Below, piece after piece: positions 16,842 to 28,391 of a DNA stretch of 31,817 nucleotides; within the stretch, counting starts at the first letter, position 1, and each line of letters begins with the position of its first letter. This DNA comes from Campylobacteraceae bacterium (GTDB taxonomy: Bacteria; Campylobacterota; Campylobacteria; Campylobacterales; Sulfurospirillaceae). A program made the position numbers and the translations under genes. The stretch is taken from contig JALUMJ010000094.1 in assembly GCA_027040375.1 (NCBI GenBank), positions 1 through 31,817 of the forward strand, written 5' to 3'. Below the pieces are notes generated by a model. That model saw nothing but the letters and a program-made list of their open reading frames with translations. It was not told the DNA's origin and did not search any database.

Positions 16842-17891
16842 ATGAATAAAAATGATACATGTAAAATTTACCATTTATCGCATACAGATTTAGATGGATA
16901 TGGATGCCAAATGGTATCAAATCACTATTTTAACAACATAGGATTTTATAATTCAAATTATGGAAGAGAGATAAATGAAAGATTTAACGAGATATTTAAT
17001 GACATACAAAAAGACGGATATCAAAAAAATATAATACTCATAACTGACTTAAACCTAACACCAGAACAGGCAAAGGATTTTGATTCAAGAGTAAAAATAA
17101 CATCAACACAGACTATGATTCTCTTACTTGACCACCATAAATCTGGTCAAGATTGTGCAAATGCTTTTGAATGGTACTACCTTGATGATACTAGATGTGC
17201 GACAAAAATAACTTATGATTTTTTCTCAAGTTTATATAAAAAAGATGAAAAATTATCAAATTTCGTAGATGTTGTAAATGCTGTGGATATATGGCTTGAT
17301 TATAAAGATGAGTTTGAGCTAGGCAAAGTTTGTCTCGGGCTAGTAAGTGGTGCTAGAGAGATAAATAGAATCATGTTTCCAAGTGAGAATTCTAAGTATA
17401 TATTTGAAATATTGAGTAAAATTCAACCATTTTTCCAGCTAGAGAATGCTCATATAGCACTTGATGAAAATCTTCATAAAATTAAAAAAGAGATTTTAAA
17501 AGATAAAAATGATGATACACTAAATAATCTTATCTCCAAATTTAATGTAAAATTATTAACTAAAAACAGAGATGAGATGTCCATAAAATACATGGGACAC
17601 AAGGGGATATTGACTTACAACATAGGAAATGTATCCGTCATAGGAAATGACTTTTTAAAAGCAAATCCAGATTTTGATTTCTTTATGGATATAACTTCTA
17701 GAAAAACGGTTAGTTTTAGAGCAAATGGAGTGGTGGATGTAAGTAAAATGGCCGCAAAGCTTGCAAATGGAGGAGGACATCCAAATGCTAGTGGTGGGCT
17801 ATTTAGCGGATTTAAAGATAGTTTTATTTATAACAATATAAAAAAACAGGTAATTGACTTAATAACTAAAAAAACAGGAAGTGTAAAATGA
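16842..17891 (+). CDS. DHH-family phosphoesterase
   Basis: A 349-residue DHH/DHHA1 phosphoesterase. The metal-binding motifs are SHTDLDGYG (13-21), the aspartate in ITDLNL (about 69), DHHKSG (97-102) and the C-terminal DHHA1 motif GGGHPNASGG (310-319), so both lobes of the active site are intact. Family members degrade short oligoribonucleotides (nano-RNase), phosphoadenosine phosphate or cyclic dinucleotides. This one lacks PAS or GGDEF domains and membrane segments, so it is a cytosolic enzyme of the short type; the substrate cannot be chosen by sequence. AAGGGA precedes the ATG. It begins 8 bases after flhA and overlaps the next small gene by 4 bases (ATGA). Confidence 0.88.
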   Translation: MNKNDTCKIYHLSHTDLDGYGCQMVSNHYFNNIGFYNSNYGREINERFNEIFNDIQKDGYQKNIILITDLNLTPEQAKDFDSRVKITSTQTMILLLDHHKSGQDCANAFEWYYLDDTRCATKITYDFFSSLYKKDEKLSNFVDVVNAVDIWLDYKDEFELGKVCLGLVSGAREINRIMFPSENSKYIFEILSKIQPFFQLENAHIALDENLHKIKKEILKDKNDDTLNNLISKFNVKLLTKNRDEMSIKYMGHKGILTYNIGNVSVIGNDFLKANPDFDFFMDITSRKTVSFRANGVVDVSKMAAKLANGGGHPNASGGLFSGFKDSFIYNNIKKQVIDLITKKTGSVK

Positions 17892-18130
17892 GAGAAGAAG
17901 ATTTAGATTTGGATATAGAAGAGTTGGCTTTACAATTAACAGATATGCTTAGCGTTGCACTGTATTTCGCAGGTGTTCAAGAAGAAAAATTGCAACAGGC
18001 AACTGATGCTTATATAGATGCTATAGATGAAGTGTTAGGAGACGATGACGATATGGAAATGGGTCCGCCAGAGATAATCAGCATCATTAATCATCTCAAA
18101 AAAACGCAGCCTGACTTATTTTTTAGCTAA
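17888..18130 (+). CDS. Small acidic protein of unknown function, coupled to the DHH gene
   Basis: An 80-residue, strongly acidic protein that I do not recognise. It starts with REEDLDLDIEELALQL, contains an aromatic and hydrophobic helix (LSVALYFAG), and has the acidic run GDDDDMEMG near residue 55, followed by a helix and a short hydrophobic end. It looks largely helical and has no signal peptide, membrane segment or cysteine. The ATG overlaps the stop of the DHH phosphoesterase gene (ATGA), which indicates coupled translation and possibly a partner role for that enzyme. Its last 15 bases overlap the 3' end of cmoA on the other strand. Codon use and coupling support it as real. Confidence 0.75.
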   Translation: MREEDLDLDIEELALQLTDMLSVALYFAGVQEEKLQQATDAYIDAIDEVLGDDDDMEMGPPEIISIINHLKKTQPDLFFS

Positions 18131-18820
18131 AAATGTTACAAAGTTGCCCCATTTAAATATAACTTCAACTTGTTTAAATTTAGCATCTTTAATCATTTTT
18201 ATATTTTCTTTTTGAGTGTAAGGTACTAAAACATTCTCCAAGGCTTCTCTTTTTTGCGAAATTTCAAATTTACTATAGCCTTGGGATTTTTTAAAGTCAT
18301 AATATATGTCTATCATTTGTTTATCTAGCTTTTTGTCTTCAAATATAACTTTTTCGCTAAATATAAAGAGTCCATCATCCTCTAACCCCTCGTAAATTTT
18401 ATTTATCAAGTGAATTCTCTTCAGTGGTCTTACAAATTGTAGCATATAATTTGCGATTATTACATCACACTTTTTAAAGTTTAAACCCAATATATCAGCA
18501 TTCACAAGAGTAATCCGCGCCCCATAAGCAGCAACTTTTTTTCTTGCATGTGAAAGCATTGCATCAGAGTTGTCATAACCAATCAAATCCAAATTTTTAT
18601 CGCTTTTTCGACTTAATTCTAACAATGTATTTGCAGTGGAACATCCAAGGTCTATAATAATAGAATGATCACTAACATTAGCATCAATAACTTCACATAT
18701 CAACGATATAACTTCTTTATAAAAAGGAATTGATCTATCTAGCATGTCATCAAATACACTAGCCACTTTTTCATCAAACTCGAACTGCTTCTCTATGCTT
18801 TGACTAAAAACTTTATCCAT
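18116..18820 (-). CDS. cmoA: Carboxy-S-adenosyl-L-methionine synthase CmoA
   Basis: A 234-residue class I methyltransferase-fold protein whose motifs fit CmoA. These are the SAM loop DLGCS (57-61), YDNSDAM (81-87), a YMLQF segment in the position of the family's 'TLQF', FSEKVIFED, and YSKFEISQKREALENVL, the last being very characteristic. CmoA converts SAM and prephenate to carboxy-SAM, which CmoB uses to make 5-oxyacetyluridine at the tRNA wobble position. CmoB is not in the window. It is slightly shorter than the E. coli protein (247). Its start abuts ribF, it is the last gene of the long leftward operon, and its 3' end overlaps a gene on the opposite strand, with no room for a terminator hairpin between them. 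Confidence 0.93.
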   Translation of the reverse strand: MDKVFSQSIEKQFEFDEKVASVFDDMLDRSIPFYKEVISLICEVIDANVSDHSIIIDLGCSTANTLLELSRKSDKNLDLIGYDNSDAMLSHARKKVAAYGARITLVNADILGLNFKKCDVIIANYMLQFVRPLKRIHLINKIYEGLEDDGLFIFSEKVIFEDKKLDKQMIDIYYDFKKSQGYSKFEISQKREALENVLVPYTQKENIKMIKDAKFKQVEVIFKWGNFVTFLAKK

Positions 18821-19607
18821 CTATAAAAGCGCCTTCTTAATATCTTTAGAAATCTGTAATTTTAGCTCACTTAAGTTTTCAAACTTTTTATTTTCTCTTA
18901 TGAAATCTAAAAAACATATAGTTGTGCTTTTTACGCTTTTAACATCTTCATTGATTACATGTGACTCGCATGAATACTTGCCATCTGTACTCTGCCTTAT
19001 CCCAATAAATGTGACCGAGGGGTAAAATTTGTCATTTATCTTTGTTTTGGTTTTATATACACCATCTTTTGGCAATAAATAGTTTTTTGTGTCTATATTT
19101 AAGGTTGGTACTAACTCTTTTTTTCCTAATCCTTGCCCCTTAATCACAATACCATCAATACAATAATTTCTACCAAGTAAAATATTTGCTTTTTTTATAT
19201 TCGCGTATTTTAACAAAGTTCTTATAGTTGAGGAATGAACTGATATATCATCTATAAAAAATTCCTTCACTACATCAATCTTGCCTTTAAAATATTTTTT
19301 CAAATCCACTAAATTACAAGACCTATTTACACCAAATTTAAAATCATATCCAACAATAATTTTATTTAGGTTTGGAAACTTGCTCATCAAAAATTTTATG
19401 AAACCGATACAATCAAGTTCTTTTATATCTTCAAATTTTATATAAAAACATGGATAATCCACATATCTACTTCTATTTTTATTTGGCGTAAGATTTGCTC
19501 GTCCTCTGTCTATCACCAGCAAAGCGCCATTTGGACTTAATCTGTCTATCAATTGTTTATGTCCTAAATGCAAACCATCAAAGTTTCCGATAGCAATCGA
19601 GTCAATG

Positions 19608-23011
<3,404 letters not shown>

Positions 23012-23012
<1 letters not shown>

Positions 23013-24154
23013 CAAAAAGAACCCTCTAGTGCATTTTGTACTTTTATAGCTTGAAAATGCTCTTTTACATCATGAACACGCACTATGCTAGCACCATTTC
23101 TCAAAGCTTCAAGGTGAAGTGTCAACGAACCAGCAAGCCTGTTTTCAACCAAGCTTGGAGTTATCATGTCAATCATAGATTTTCTGCTAGCCCCAACTAA
23201 AATAGGGAAACCAAAGTGTAAAAAATGCTCCATATTTTTGATAAGAGACAAGTTGTGTCCAAGTGTCTTTCCAAAACCAATTCCCACATCTAAGATTATA
23301 TTTTTTATACCAAATTCATCTGCTATCTCAATTCTTTGCTTAAAAAAATCATCTACATCCAACATCACATCATCATAAGTTGGATTTTTTTGCATATCTT
23401 TTGTGCTTCCAAGTTTATGCATGATAACCACTGTTGCGTTATATCTCGAAGCCACTTTTGCCACTTCTTTATCTTGCAAAGCAGTTATATCATTTACTAT
23501 GCTAAAACCCTTATTTAGTGCGTAATCCAAAGATTTAGGAGAGTAGCTATCAAGTGAAAACTGTGCATATTTGAAAAGGTTTTTTTTATAAACAGTATCG
23601 ATGATATCCTTAACTCTATTAAATTCTTCATCCCCACTCACAGGAGTACTTCCCGGTCTGCTAGACACACCACCGATATCGATGATATTAGCACCTTCTT
23701 CAATCATATTTTCTATTTTAGCTTCGGCATTATTGTGATTAAATCTACTTTTGGAAAAAAAGCTATCTTCGTTTGCATTTAAAACACCCATTATTTGAGT
23801 TTTTCTTTTTTTTCTAGCAGGAAATTTACTAATTTTTTCAGAAAGTTCTTTTAGTCCAAAAGGCTGGATTTTCTCTTTTTTGGATAATTTATGTAATTGG
23901 TCAGCAGTAGCCATCAGCAAGGCATCGGTATATTTTTCTTCACATGTGACACAATTTTTAGGGACTGCCAAATCAGCACCAAGCGAAAGAGCATCTTGTT
24001 TTAGTATATTTGCAGCTGGTGTTCTTAGATTTTTTATGTAGAAAAACTCTACTTTTGATTTTGCACACAATATCTTTGAGCCCTCTTTCGTAGTTCCCAA
24101 TTTTTGCAAAAAAACATCGAGTGAAATATCATTTGAAATTTTATACAATTCCAC
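23012..24154 (-). CDS. folP: Dihydropteroate synthase with N-terminal extension
   Basis: A 380-residue dihydropteroate synthase, which condenses 4-aminobenzoate with the pterin pyrophosphate in folate synthesis and is the target of sulfonamides. The TIM-barrel catalytic domain begins near residue 120. Its motifs include MGVLNANEDSFF (in place of the common MGxLNxTPDSF), ANIIDIGGVSSRPGS and a C-terminal VRVHDVKEH. The first 115 or so residues form an extension with no motif that I recognise; epsilonproteobacterial FolP proteins such as that of Helicobacter pylori are similarly long. The start is GTG (24152-24154), one base after the holB stop, with AAGGG five bases upstream. An overlapping ATG one base away is out of frame. 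Confidence 0.94.
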
Positions 24155-24155
24155 A

Positions 24156-24782
24156 TCAACCCTTTTTTAGATAAATTGTTAAAAGAAGAGAGATTAAAAT
24201 ATTGTTTGGCCTTGTGTTTAATTCAGCGAGTTGAAGCAATTTTTCAAAATGTTCCATCTCTTTTGTATTAAACGAGATTTGATTTTCACGAATTGCGATA
24301 TTAACGATACCTTGAATCAAACTTTTTAAATCATTTTTGCTAATCCTAGAATTTTCTTTAACAAAATCATATATCTTAGCTAAGTCAAGATTTTTAATAT
24401 CAAGATTGATATCGATTTTATTTTCATTTGATTTTAGCTCTTTAGATAAAAGTCTTGAACGGATTGTTGGCAAAAATATATTTTTAGTTTCACAAACAAG
24501 GATAAAAATGATATTTCTTGGTGGCTCTTCTAAGATTTTTAAAAGTGAATTTTGAGCATAAATATTGTAAGATTTTGCTCCTAAAATTAAAATTTTTGTG
24601 TCCGACTCTGCTATATAAGCTTCTTTTACTACATTTTTTGCATCATCAAGTAAAAAATCATCTTTTGAATCTTTTGTGAAATATTTACAATTTTGCCCAG
24701 CTAACTCCTCTTTTAAGGAATCATAAGCGATTTGTAGATTTTTGCAAACTAGTATGTAACTTTGCAATCTTTGTTCATTCAC
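24156..24782 (-). CDS. holB: DNA polymerase III delta' subunit (short form)
   Basis: A short clamp-loader protein (208 residues from the chosen start, against about 334 in E. coli). The core reads ILILGAKSYNIYAQNSLLKILEEPPRNIIFILV, followed by LPTIRSRLL: the clamp-loader 'NALLKTLEEPP' and 'LPTIxSRC' motifs. The Walker A loop and zinc module are absent, as expected for delta'-type subunits of this phylum. It would bind the tau/gamma subunit and help load the beta clamp. The start is uncertain: GTG at 24780-24782 overlaps the hobA stop by 8 bases, while an ATG at 24813-24815 would add 11 residues and overlap hobA by 41 bases; neither has a strong ribosome-binding site. Its place between hobA and folP matches the syntenic C. 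jejuni gene. Confidence 0.87.
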   Translation of the reverse strand: MNEQRLQSYILVCKNLQIAYDSLKEELAGQNCKYFTKDSKDDFLLDDAKNVVKEAYIAESDTKILILGAKSYNIYAQNSLLKILEEPPRNIIFILVCETKNIFLPTIRSRLLSKELKSNENKIDINLDIKNLDLAKIYDFVKENSRISKNDLKSLIQGIVNIAIRENQISFNTKEMEHFEKLLQLAELNTRPNNILISLLLTIYLKKG

Positions 24783-25326
24783 TTTCAAAGTCAACTTCGG
24801 CAAAAAGCAAGGCATTGATACTTTTATCTAAAAGCTTATATAACTGTATTAGTTTTATATCTAGATTTTCATCATTTGAGTTTAGAAAAAAACTATTTTG
24901 CAGTTGCTCATCCATAACCCAAACAAAGCTATCATTTCTTCTTTTTATTATTTGCATCTTAATATTGTTATTTTTACCTATATAAAAATATGTATAACCA
25001 TTAGGGAAAGCTTGATAGAGCATATTTTCGAGTAATTCTATATCCATATTTGTTTTTATATTCCTCAAATTTGGATACAAAGATTTCAAAGAGAAAAAAG
25101 GAAGAAGTGGCCTATTTTTTGCCAGTTTATTTATGTCTTTTAGTATATATTCACAAAACCACTCTCTATCATCATCAGTTACGAGTATAATAGTATGTCC
25201 ATCAAGTAGGTTTTTAAGCATTGAAATATTTAATGGCACCCACTCAAATCTCTTCTCTTCCATCCAACTCATGGCAGAGCTGTCTTTTCTTATATTATCA
25301 AGTGTCCATTTTAGGAATTTTTGCAT
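24775..25326 (-). CDS. hobA: DnaA-binding replication initiation factor HobA
   Basis: A 183-residue protein recognised as HobA by its N-terminal block LKWTLDNIRKDSSAMSWMEEKRFEWVPL and by its fixed place between lysC and holB in this phylum. HobA forms tetramers with a SIS-like fold that bind DnaA domains I-II and organise DnaA on oriC; it is the structural counterpart of DiaA in gammaproteobacteria, but without detectable sequence similarity. The central ILVTDDDREWFCEYIL segment is part of that core. It starts with ATG 12 bases after lysC and overlaps holB. oriC is not visible here. Its presence is the best single phylum marker in the window. Confidence 0.92.
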   Translation of the reverse strand: MQKFLKWTLDNIRKDSSAMSWMEEKRFEWVPLNISMLKNLLDGHTIILVTDDDREWFCEYILKDINKLAKNRPLLPFFSLKSLYPNLRNIKTNMDIELLENMLYQAFPNGYTYFYIGKNNNIKMQIIKRRNDSFVWVMDEQLQNSFFLNSNDENLDIKLIQLYKLLDKSINALLFAEVDFESE

Positions 25327-25338
25327 TAAAAAATCACA

Positions 25339-26541
25339 CTAATTATCGAGTTTATATGCGTCATGCAAAGCTCGAACAGCTAATTCACCATATTTTTCAC
25401 TTATAACCATAGAAACTTTTATCTCGCTTGTACTTATCATTTCTATATTTATACCCTCATCTGCTAATGTGTCAAAGGCGGTACATGCAACACCACTATG
25501 GGATTTCATACCAACACCAACAACTGAAACTTTTACGACTTCTTGATCAAACTCAAGACTCTGCGAAGCATTGATATCTTCCATGGATTGTTTTGTTGTG
25601 TCTAACTCATCTTTTGGCACTGTAAAACCGAGATTTGTTTCACCCTCAAGTCCAACATTTTGGATAATCATGTCAACATTAACACCATCCTCAGCAAGTT
25701 TTCTAAAAATTTCAGCTGCAATTCCAGGCTTATCTGAGACACCTCTTAATGTAACTCTGGCTTGATTTTTATCTATCGCTATACCGCTAACTAATGGTTT
25801 TTCCATAATGTCCTCTTCTCTTAATATGTATGTACCTTCATTGTCATTAAAACTACTTCTTGTCACTAATTTTACATTTAATTTTTTAGCAAGCTCAACT
25901 GACCTTGTTTGTAAAACTTTAGCACCTAAACTTGCAAGTTCTAGCATCTCATCATAGCTGATTTCTTTTAATTTTTTAGCTTTAGGCTCAATCCTTGGAT
26001 CGGTTGTATATATCCCATCAACATCAGTATAAATCTCGCAAAGATCGGCATTTAAAGAACCTGCAATAGCAACTGCACTTAAATCGCTACCACCTCTTCC
26101 TAGAGTTGAAACTTCTCCTACTTCTGTGATGCCTTGAAAACCAGCGACAACAACCATATTGCCTTTTTTGAGCTCTTTTTCTATAGGCTTCTTATCTATA
26201 TACTCAATCCTTGCCTTAGTATGCATGCCATTTGTCACTATACCCGCTTGTCTTCCCGTCATCGCGACAGTTTCAAAACCCATATCCGTCAAAGCAATAG
26301 CCAAGAGCGCACTAGTTACTCTCTCACCAGAGCTAAGCAACAAATCCATCTCTCTTCTTTTTGGAGTTTGACTAAATTTGCTTGCAAGCTCTACTAATTT
26401 ATTAGTCTCACCACTCATAGCAGACACTACAACTACTATATCATTGCCCTCTTTTTTACTTTTGGCGATTCGCTTAGCAACTTCTTTTATCCGTTCAACA
26501 CTACCAACACTAGTCCCACCATACTTTTGCACTATTAACAT
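25339..26541 (-). CDS. lysC: Aspartate kinase
   Basis: A 400-residue monofunctional aspartokinase that makes aspartyl phosphate, the first step to lysine, diaminopimelate, threonine and methionine. Motifs are the N-terminal QKYGGTSVG (5-13), ALTDMGFETVAMTGRQAGI, GRGGSDLSAVAIA and TDVDGIYTTDPRI in the kinase domain (1 to about 245). Two ACT regulatory domains follow (about 265-400; ARVTLRGVSDKPGIAAEIF and KVSVVGVGMKSHSGVACTAFDTLADEGI), which indicates allosteric control by lysine and/or threonine. There is no fused homoserine dehydrogenase. It begins with ATG one base after the rppH stop. No lysine riboswitch lies upstream because rppH intervenes directly. Confidence 0.97.
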   Translation of the reverse strand: MLIVQKYGGTSVGSVERIKEVAKRIAKSKKEGNDIVVVVSAMSGETNKLVELASKFSQTPKRREMDLLLSSGERVTSALLAIALTDMGFETVAMTGRQAGIVTNGMHTKARIEYIDKKPIEKELKKGNMVVVAGFQGITEVGEVSTLGRGGSDLSAVAIAGSLNADLCEIYTDVDGIYTTDPRIEPKAKKLKEISYDEMLELASLGAKVLQTRSVELAKKLNVKLVTRSSFNDNEGTYILREEDIMEKPLVSGIAIDKNQARVTLRGVSDKPGIAAEIFRKLAEDGVNVDMIIQNVGLEGETNLGFTVPKDELDTTKQSMEDINASQSLEFDQEVVKVSVVGVGMKSHSGVACTAFDTLADEGINIEMISTSEIKVSMVISEKYGELAVRALHDAYKLDN

Positions 26542-26542
26542 T

Positions 26543-27013
26543 TTATAAATAGCCCTCTTTTTTAAAATAATTTATAACTTCTTGATAAACTGGTCGTTTA
26601 AAATACGCAACCGTATCAAATATCTTTTTTCTTTTTACAAATTTGAAATCATCAAATTCTGGATGTTTGGTATCTAATTTTATCTTCGCATCATTTTTTA
26701 ATTTTACTAAAAAATAAGTCTGACTCTGTCCATCAAATGGATACATTCTTTTAGCTATGGTTTTAGGGAAATCATATCTTACTTCCTGCGGATACTTACA
26801 AAGTATCTCTATTTTATTTGTCCCAATTTCCTCTTCTAGCTCCCTATAAAGTGCCTCTTTTGCACTCTCTCCCTCATCGATTCCACCTTGTGGAAATTGC
26901 CAAACATCTTTTATGTCATTTCTTCTAGCTATGAAATATTCACATACAAAAGGATATTTGCTAGATAATATCACAGCAGCAACATTTGGTCTGTATTTTT
27001 TTATCTCATCCAT
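26543..27013 (-). CDS. rppH: RNA pyrophosphohydrolase (Nudix)
   Basis: A 156-residue Nudix hydrolase with a complete Nudix box (residues 43-65, GGIDEGES...REXXEEXG). Features typical of RppH/NudH are the N-terminal YRPNVAAVIL, VWQFPQGGIDEGE and the C-terminal FDDFKFVKRKKIF. RppH removes pyrophosphate from the 5' end of triphosphorylated RNA and so starts decay by RNase E or J; dinucleoside polyphosphate hydrolysis is the alternative activity. It is the promoter-proximal gene of the ten-gene leftward operon. Upstream of its ATG a weak leader region includes TAATATTATATC, a good -10, which lies in the left arm of the large palindromic element. Confidence 0.93.
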   Translation of the reverse strand: MDEIKKYRPNVAAVILSSKYPFVCEYFIARRNDIKDVWQFPQGGIDEGESAKEALYRELEEEIGTNKIEILCKYPQEVRYDFPKTIAKRMYPFDGQSQTYFLVKLKNDAKIKLDTKHPEFDDFKFVKRKKIFDTVAYFKRPVYQEVINYFKKEGYL

Positions 27014-27036
27014 ATTTTATCTTTCATTTATTTTGA

Positions 27037-27044
27037 TATAATAT
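27037..27044 (-). promoter_or_regulatory. Candidate -10 region of the rppH-lysC-...-cmoA operon
   Basis: Read leftward, GTAATATTATATC contains a TATTAT/TATATC -10-like box, 24 or more bases before the rppH ATG. It is inside the outer arm of the palindromic element. No upstream gene reads into this operon, because hemW is divergent, so a promoter is expected here. The box was identified by eye from AT-rich sequence. Confidence 0.35.
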
Positions 27045-27305
27045 TACTTCACCAACTAAATACACCAATTTTTGAAAAACAGAGACTTGGTGAGATGTGA
27101 ACAGAAAAATTTGTAGGACTAGCAATAGCTAATTCAAGAATTTTTCTGTTTGCAGATTGCCAAGTATCTGTTTTCCCTTCGGGTGCTTTAGTTTTGCCCA
27201 TATACTTCGTTAGATTCATTCAACTTAGCTTTGGCTAAGCCTTCATAAATCTGCCTCGTCTATGAACAAAACTAAAACATCAAAAGTTGATGTATTTAGT
27301 TGATG

Positions 27306-27320
27306 GAGTAATAATATCAA
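27306..27320 (+). promoter_or_regulatory. Candidate -10 region of hemW in the right arm of the palindrome
   Basis: The right arm reads GGAGTAATAATATCAA towards hemW and provides TAATAT-type -10 sequence about 20 bases before the ATG at 27336. The same motif faces outward in the left arm towards rppH. The leader that would follow is short and has only a weak ribosome-binding site. The assignment is inferred from composition and position. Confidence 0.3.
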
Positions 27321-27335
27321 AAAAGTGATTTGTAA

Positions 27336-28391
27336 ATGCTTATATATCTCCATATTCCATTTTGTGATAGCAAATGCCATTATTGTGCTTTTAACTCTTA
27401 TGTTGATAAGTTTGATTTAAAATCTTCTTACATGCAAGCTTGTGTGAAGCAGTTAATATATGAATTAAGTATTTTTAAGCCAAAGCCAAATAGTATAAAA
27501 TCTCTTTTTATAGGTGGAGGAACACCCTCTACAGTTAATCCTGAGCTTTATTTTGAATTTTTTAAAATCATCTTGCCATATTTAAAAAAAGATGCAGAGA
27601 TAACTAGCGAAGCAAATCCAAACTCTGCTACAAAGAAGTGGTTAAGTGGAATGAAAAAACTTGGTATAAATAGAATCAGCTTTGGCGTTCAAAGTTTTAA
27701 TGAAAAAAAATTAAAATTTCTAGGAAGAAATCACAGTAAACCACAAGCCATAAAAGCTATCAATCATGCAAATGAAGTAGGTTTTACAAATATATCGCTT
27801 GATTTGATTTACGGAACAAAGATGGATACAAAAAAGCTTTTGCAAGATGATTTAAAAATAGCTAAATCATTGCCTATCAATCACATCAGTGCTTATTCTC
27901 TTACGATAGAAAAAGATACACCTTTTGCGAAAACTCCTCAAGTCGCAATAGATTCGATAGGGCTTGCAAAAAAGTTTACAAATGACATACAAAATATTGG
28001 ATTTCCACAATATGAAATATCAAACTTTGGGACATACAATAGCATCCATAATCTTGGATATTGGGAGGGAGATGATTATATGGGTATCGGCTCAGGTGCA
28101 GTTGGTTTCTTGAAAAATAGAAGATTTTATCCATCTAAAAATATAGAAAATTTTATCCAAAATCCGCTTAAAAGAGATATTGAAATTTTAAGTAAAGACG
28201 ATTTACATGTAGAGAAGATTTTCTTAGGGCTTAGAAGCAAAATTGGGATAAATATAGATAAATTTAATAAAAAAGAGATGGAAAATATAAAAATTTTATT
28301 ACAAGAAAAAAAATTAAAAAGAAAGAATAATGTGATTTATAATACAGATTATTTTCTTAGCGATGAAATTTCACTTTTTATAACAAATTAA
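27336..28391 (+). CDS. hemW: Radical SAM heme chaperone HemW-like protein
   Basis: A 351-residue radical SAM protein with the cluster motif CDSKCHYC (Cys10, Cys14, Cys17; CX3CX2C) directly after the family's YLHIPFC start. It then has FIGGGTPS, ANPNS, NRISFGVQSF and LDLIYG, and a C-terminal HemN_C-type domain. The length of about 350 and the short N-terminus fit HemW, a heme-binding chaperone, rather than the longer coproporphyrinogen dehydrogenase HemN (about 450). Older annotations call such genes hemN-like. The ATG is fixed by the N-terminal motif, although the ribosome-binding site is weak. It converges on hemH with a 4-base overlap of the stop codons, placing two heme-related genes tail to tail. 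Confidence 0.9.
   Translation: MLIYLHIPFCDSKCHYCAFNSYVDKFDLKSSYMQACVKQLIYELSIFKPKPNSIKSLFIGGGTPSTVNPELYFEFFKIILPYLKKDAEITSEANPNSATKKWLSGMKKLGINRISFGVQSFNEKKLKFLGRNHSKPQAIKAINHANEVGFTNISLDLIYGTKMDTKKLLQDDLKIAKSLPINHISAYSLTIEKDTPFAKTPQVAIDSIGLAKKFTNDIQNIGFPQYEISNFGTYNSIHNLGYWEGDDYMGIGSGAVGFLKNRRFYPSKNIENFIQNPLKRDIEILSKDDLHVEKIFLGLRSKIGINIDKFNKKEMENIKILLQEKKLKRKNNVIYNTDYFLSDEISLFITN

Larger units (their letters stand above)
27033..27320. repeat. Large imperfect palindromic (fold-back) element between rppH and hemW
   Basis: Terminal inverted repeats of about 41-43 bp (27033-27075 and 27280-27320) share TTGATAT, CAACTAAATACA and TTTTGA blocks and differ mostly by transitions and one 2-base indel. 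Between them lie two further nested stem-loops: about 27080-27170, with ACAGAAAAATT paired to AATTTTTCTGT around a TAGCAATAGCTA hairpin, and about 27185-27278, with TTTAGTTTTG paired to CAAAACTAAA around CTTAGCTTTGGCTAAG. A short CCCTTCGGG hairpin (27176-27183 region) sits between them. The whole 288 bp could fold into a long stem with three branches. No open reading frame is present. It may be a MITE-like element or a structured RNA. It fills most of the 322-base gap between the genes. Confidence 0.7.

Noticed and set aside
27033..27320. The palindrome as an integron attC site, retron RNA, 6S RNA, tmRNA or RNase P RNA
   Set aside because: No integrase or reverse transcriptase is nearby. The arm ends do not match the RYYYAAC/GTTRRRY core of attC, and the branched shape and sequence lack the known conserved blocks of 6S RNA, tmRNA and RNase P RNA.
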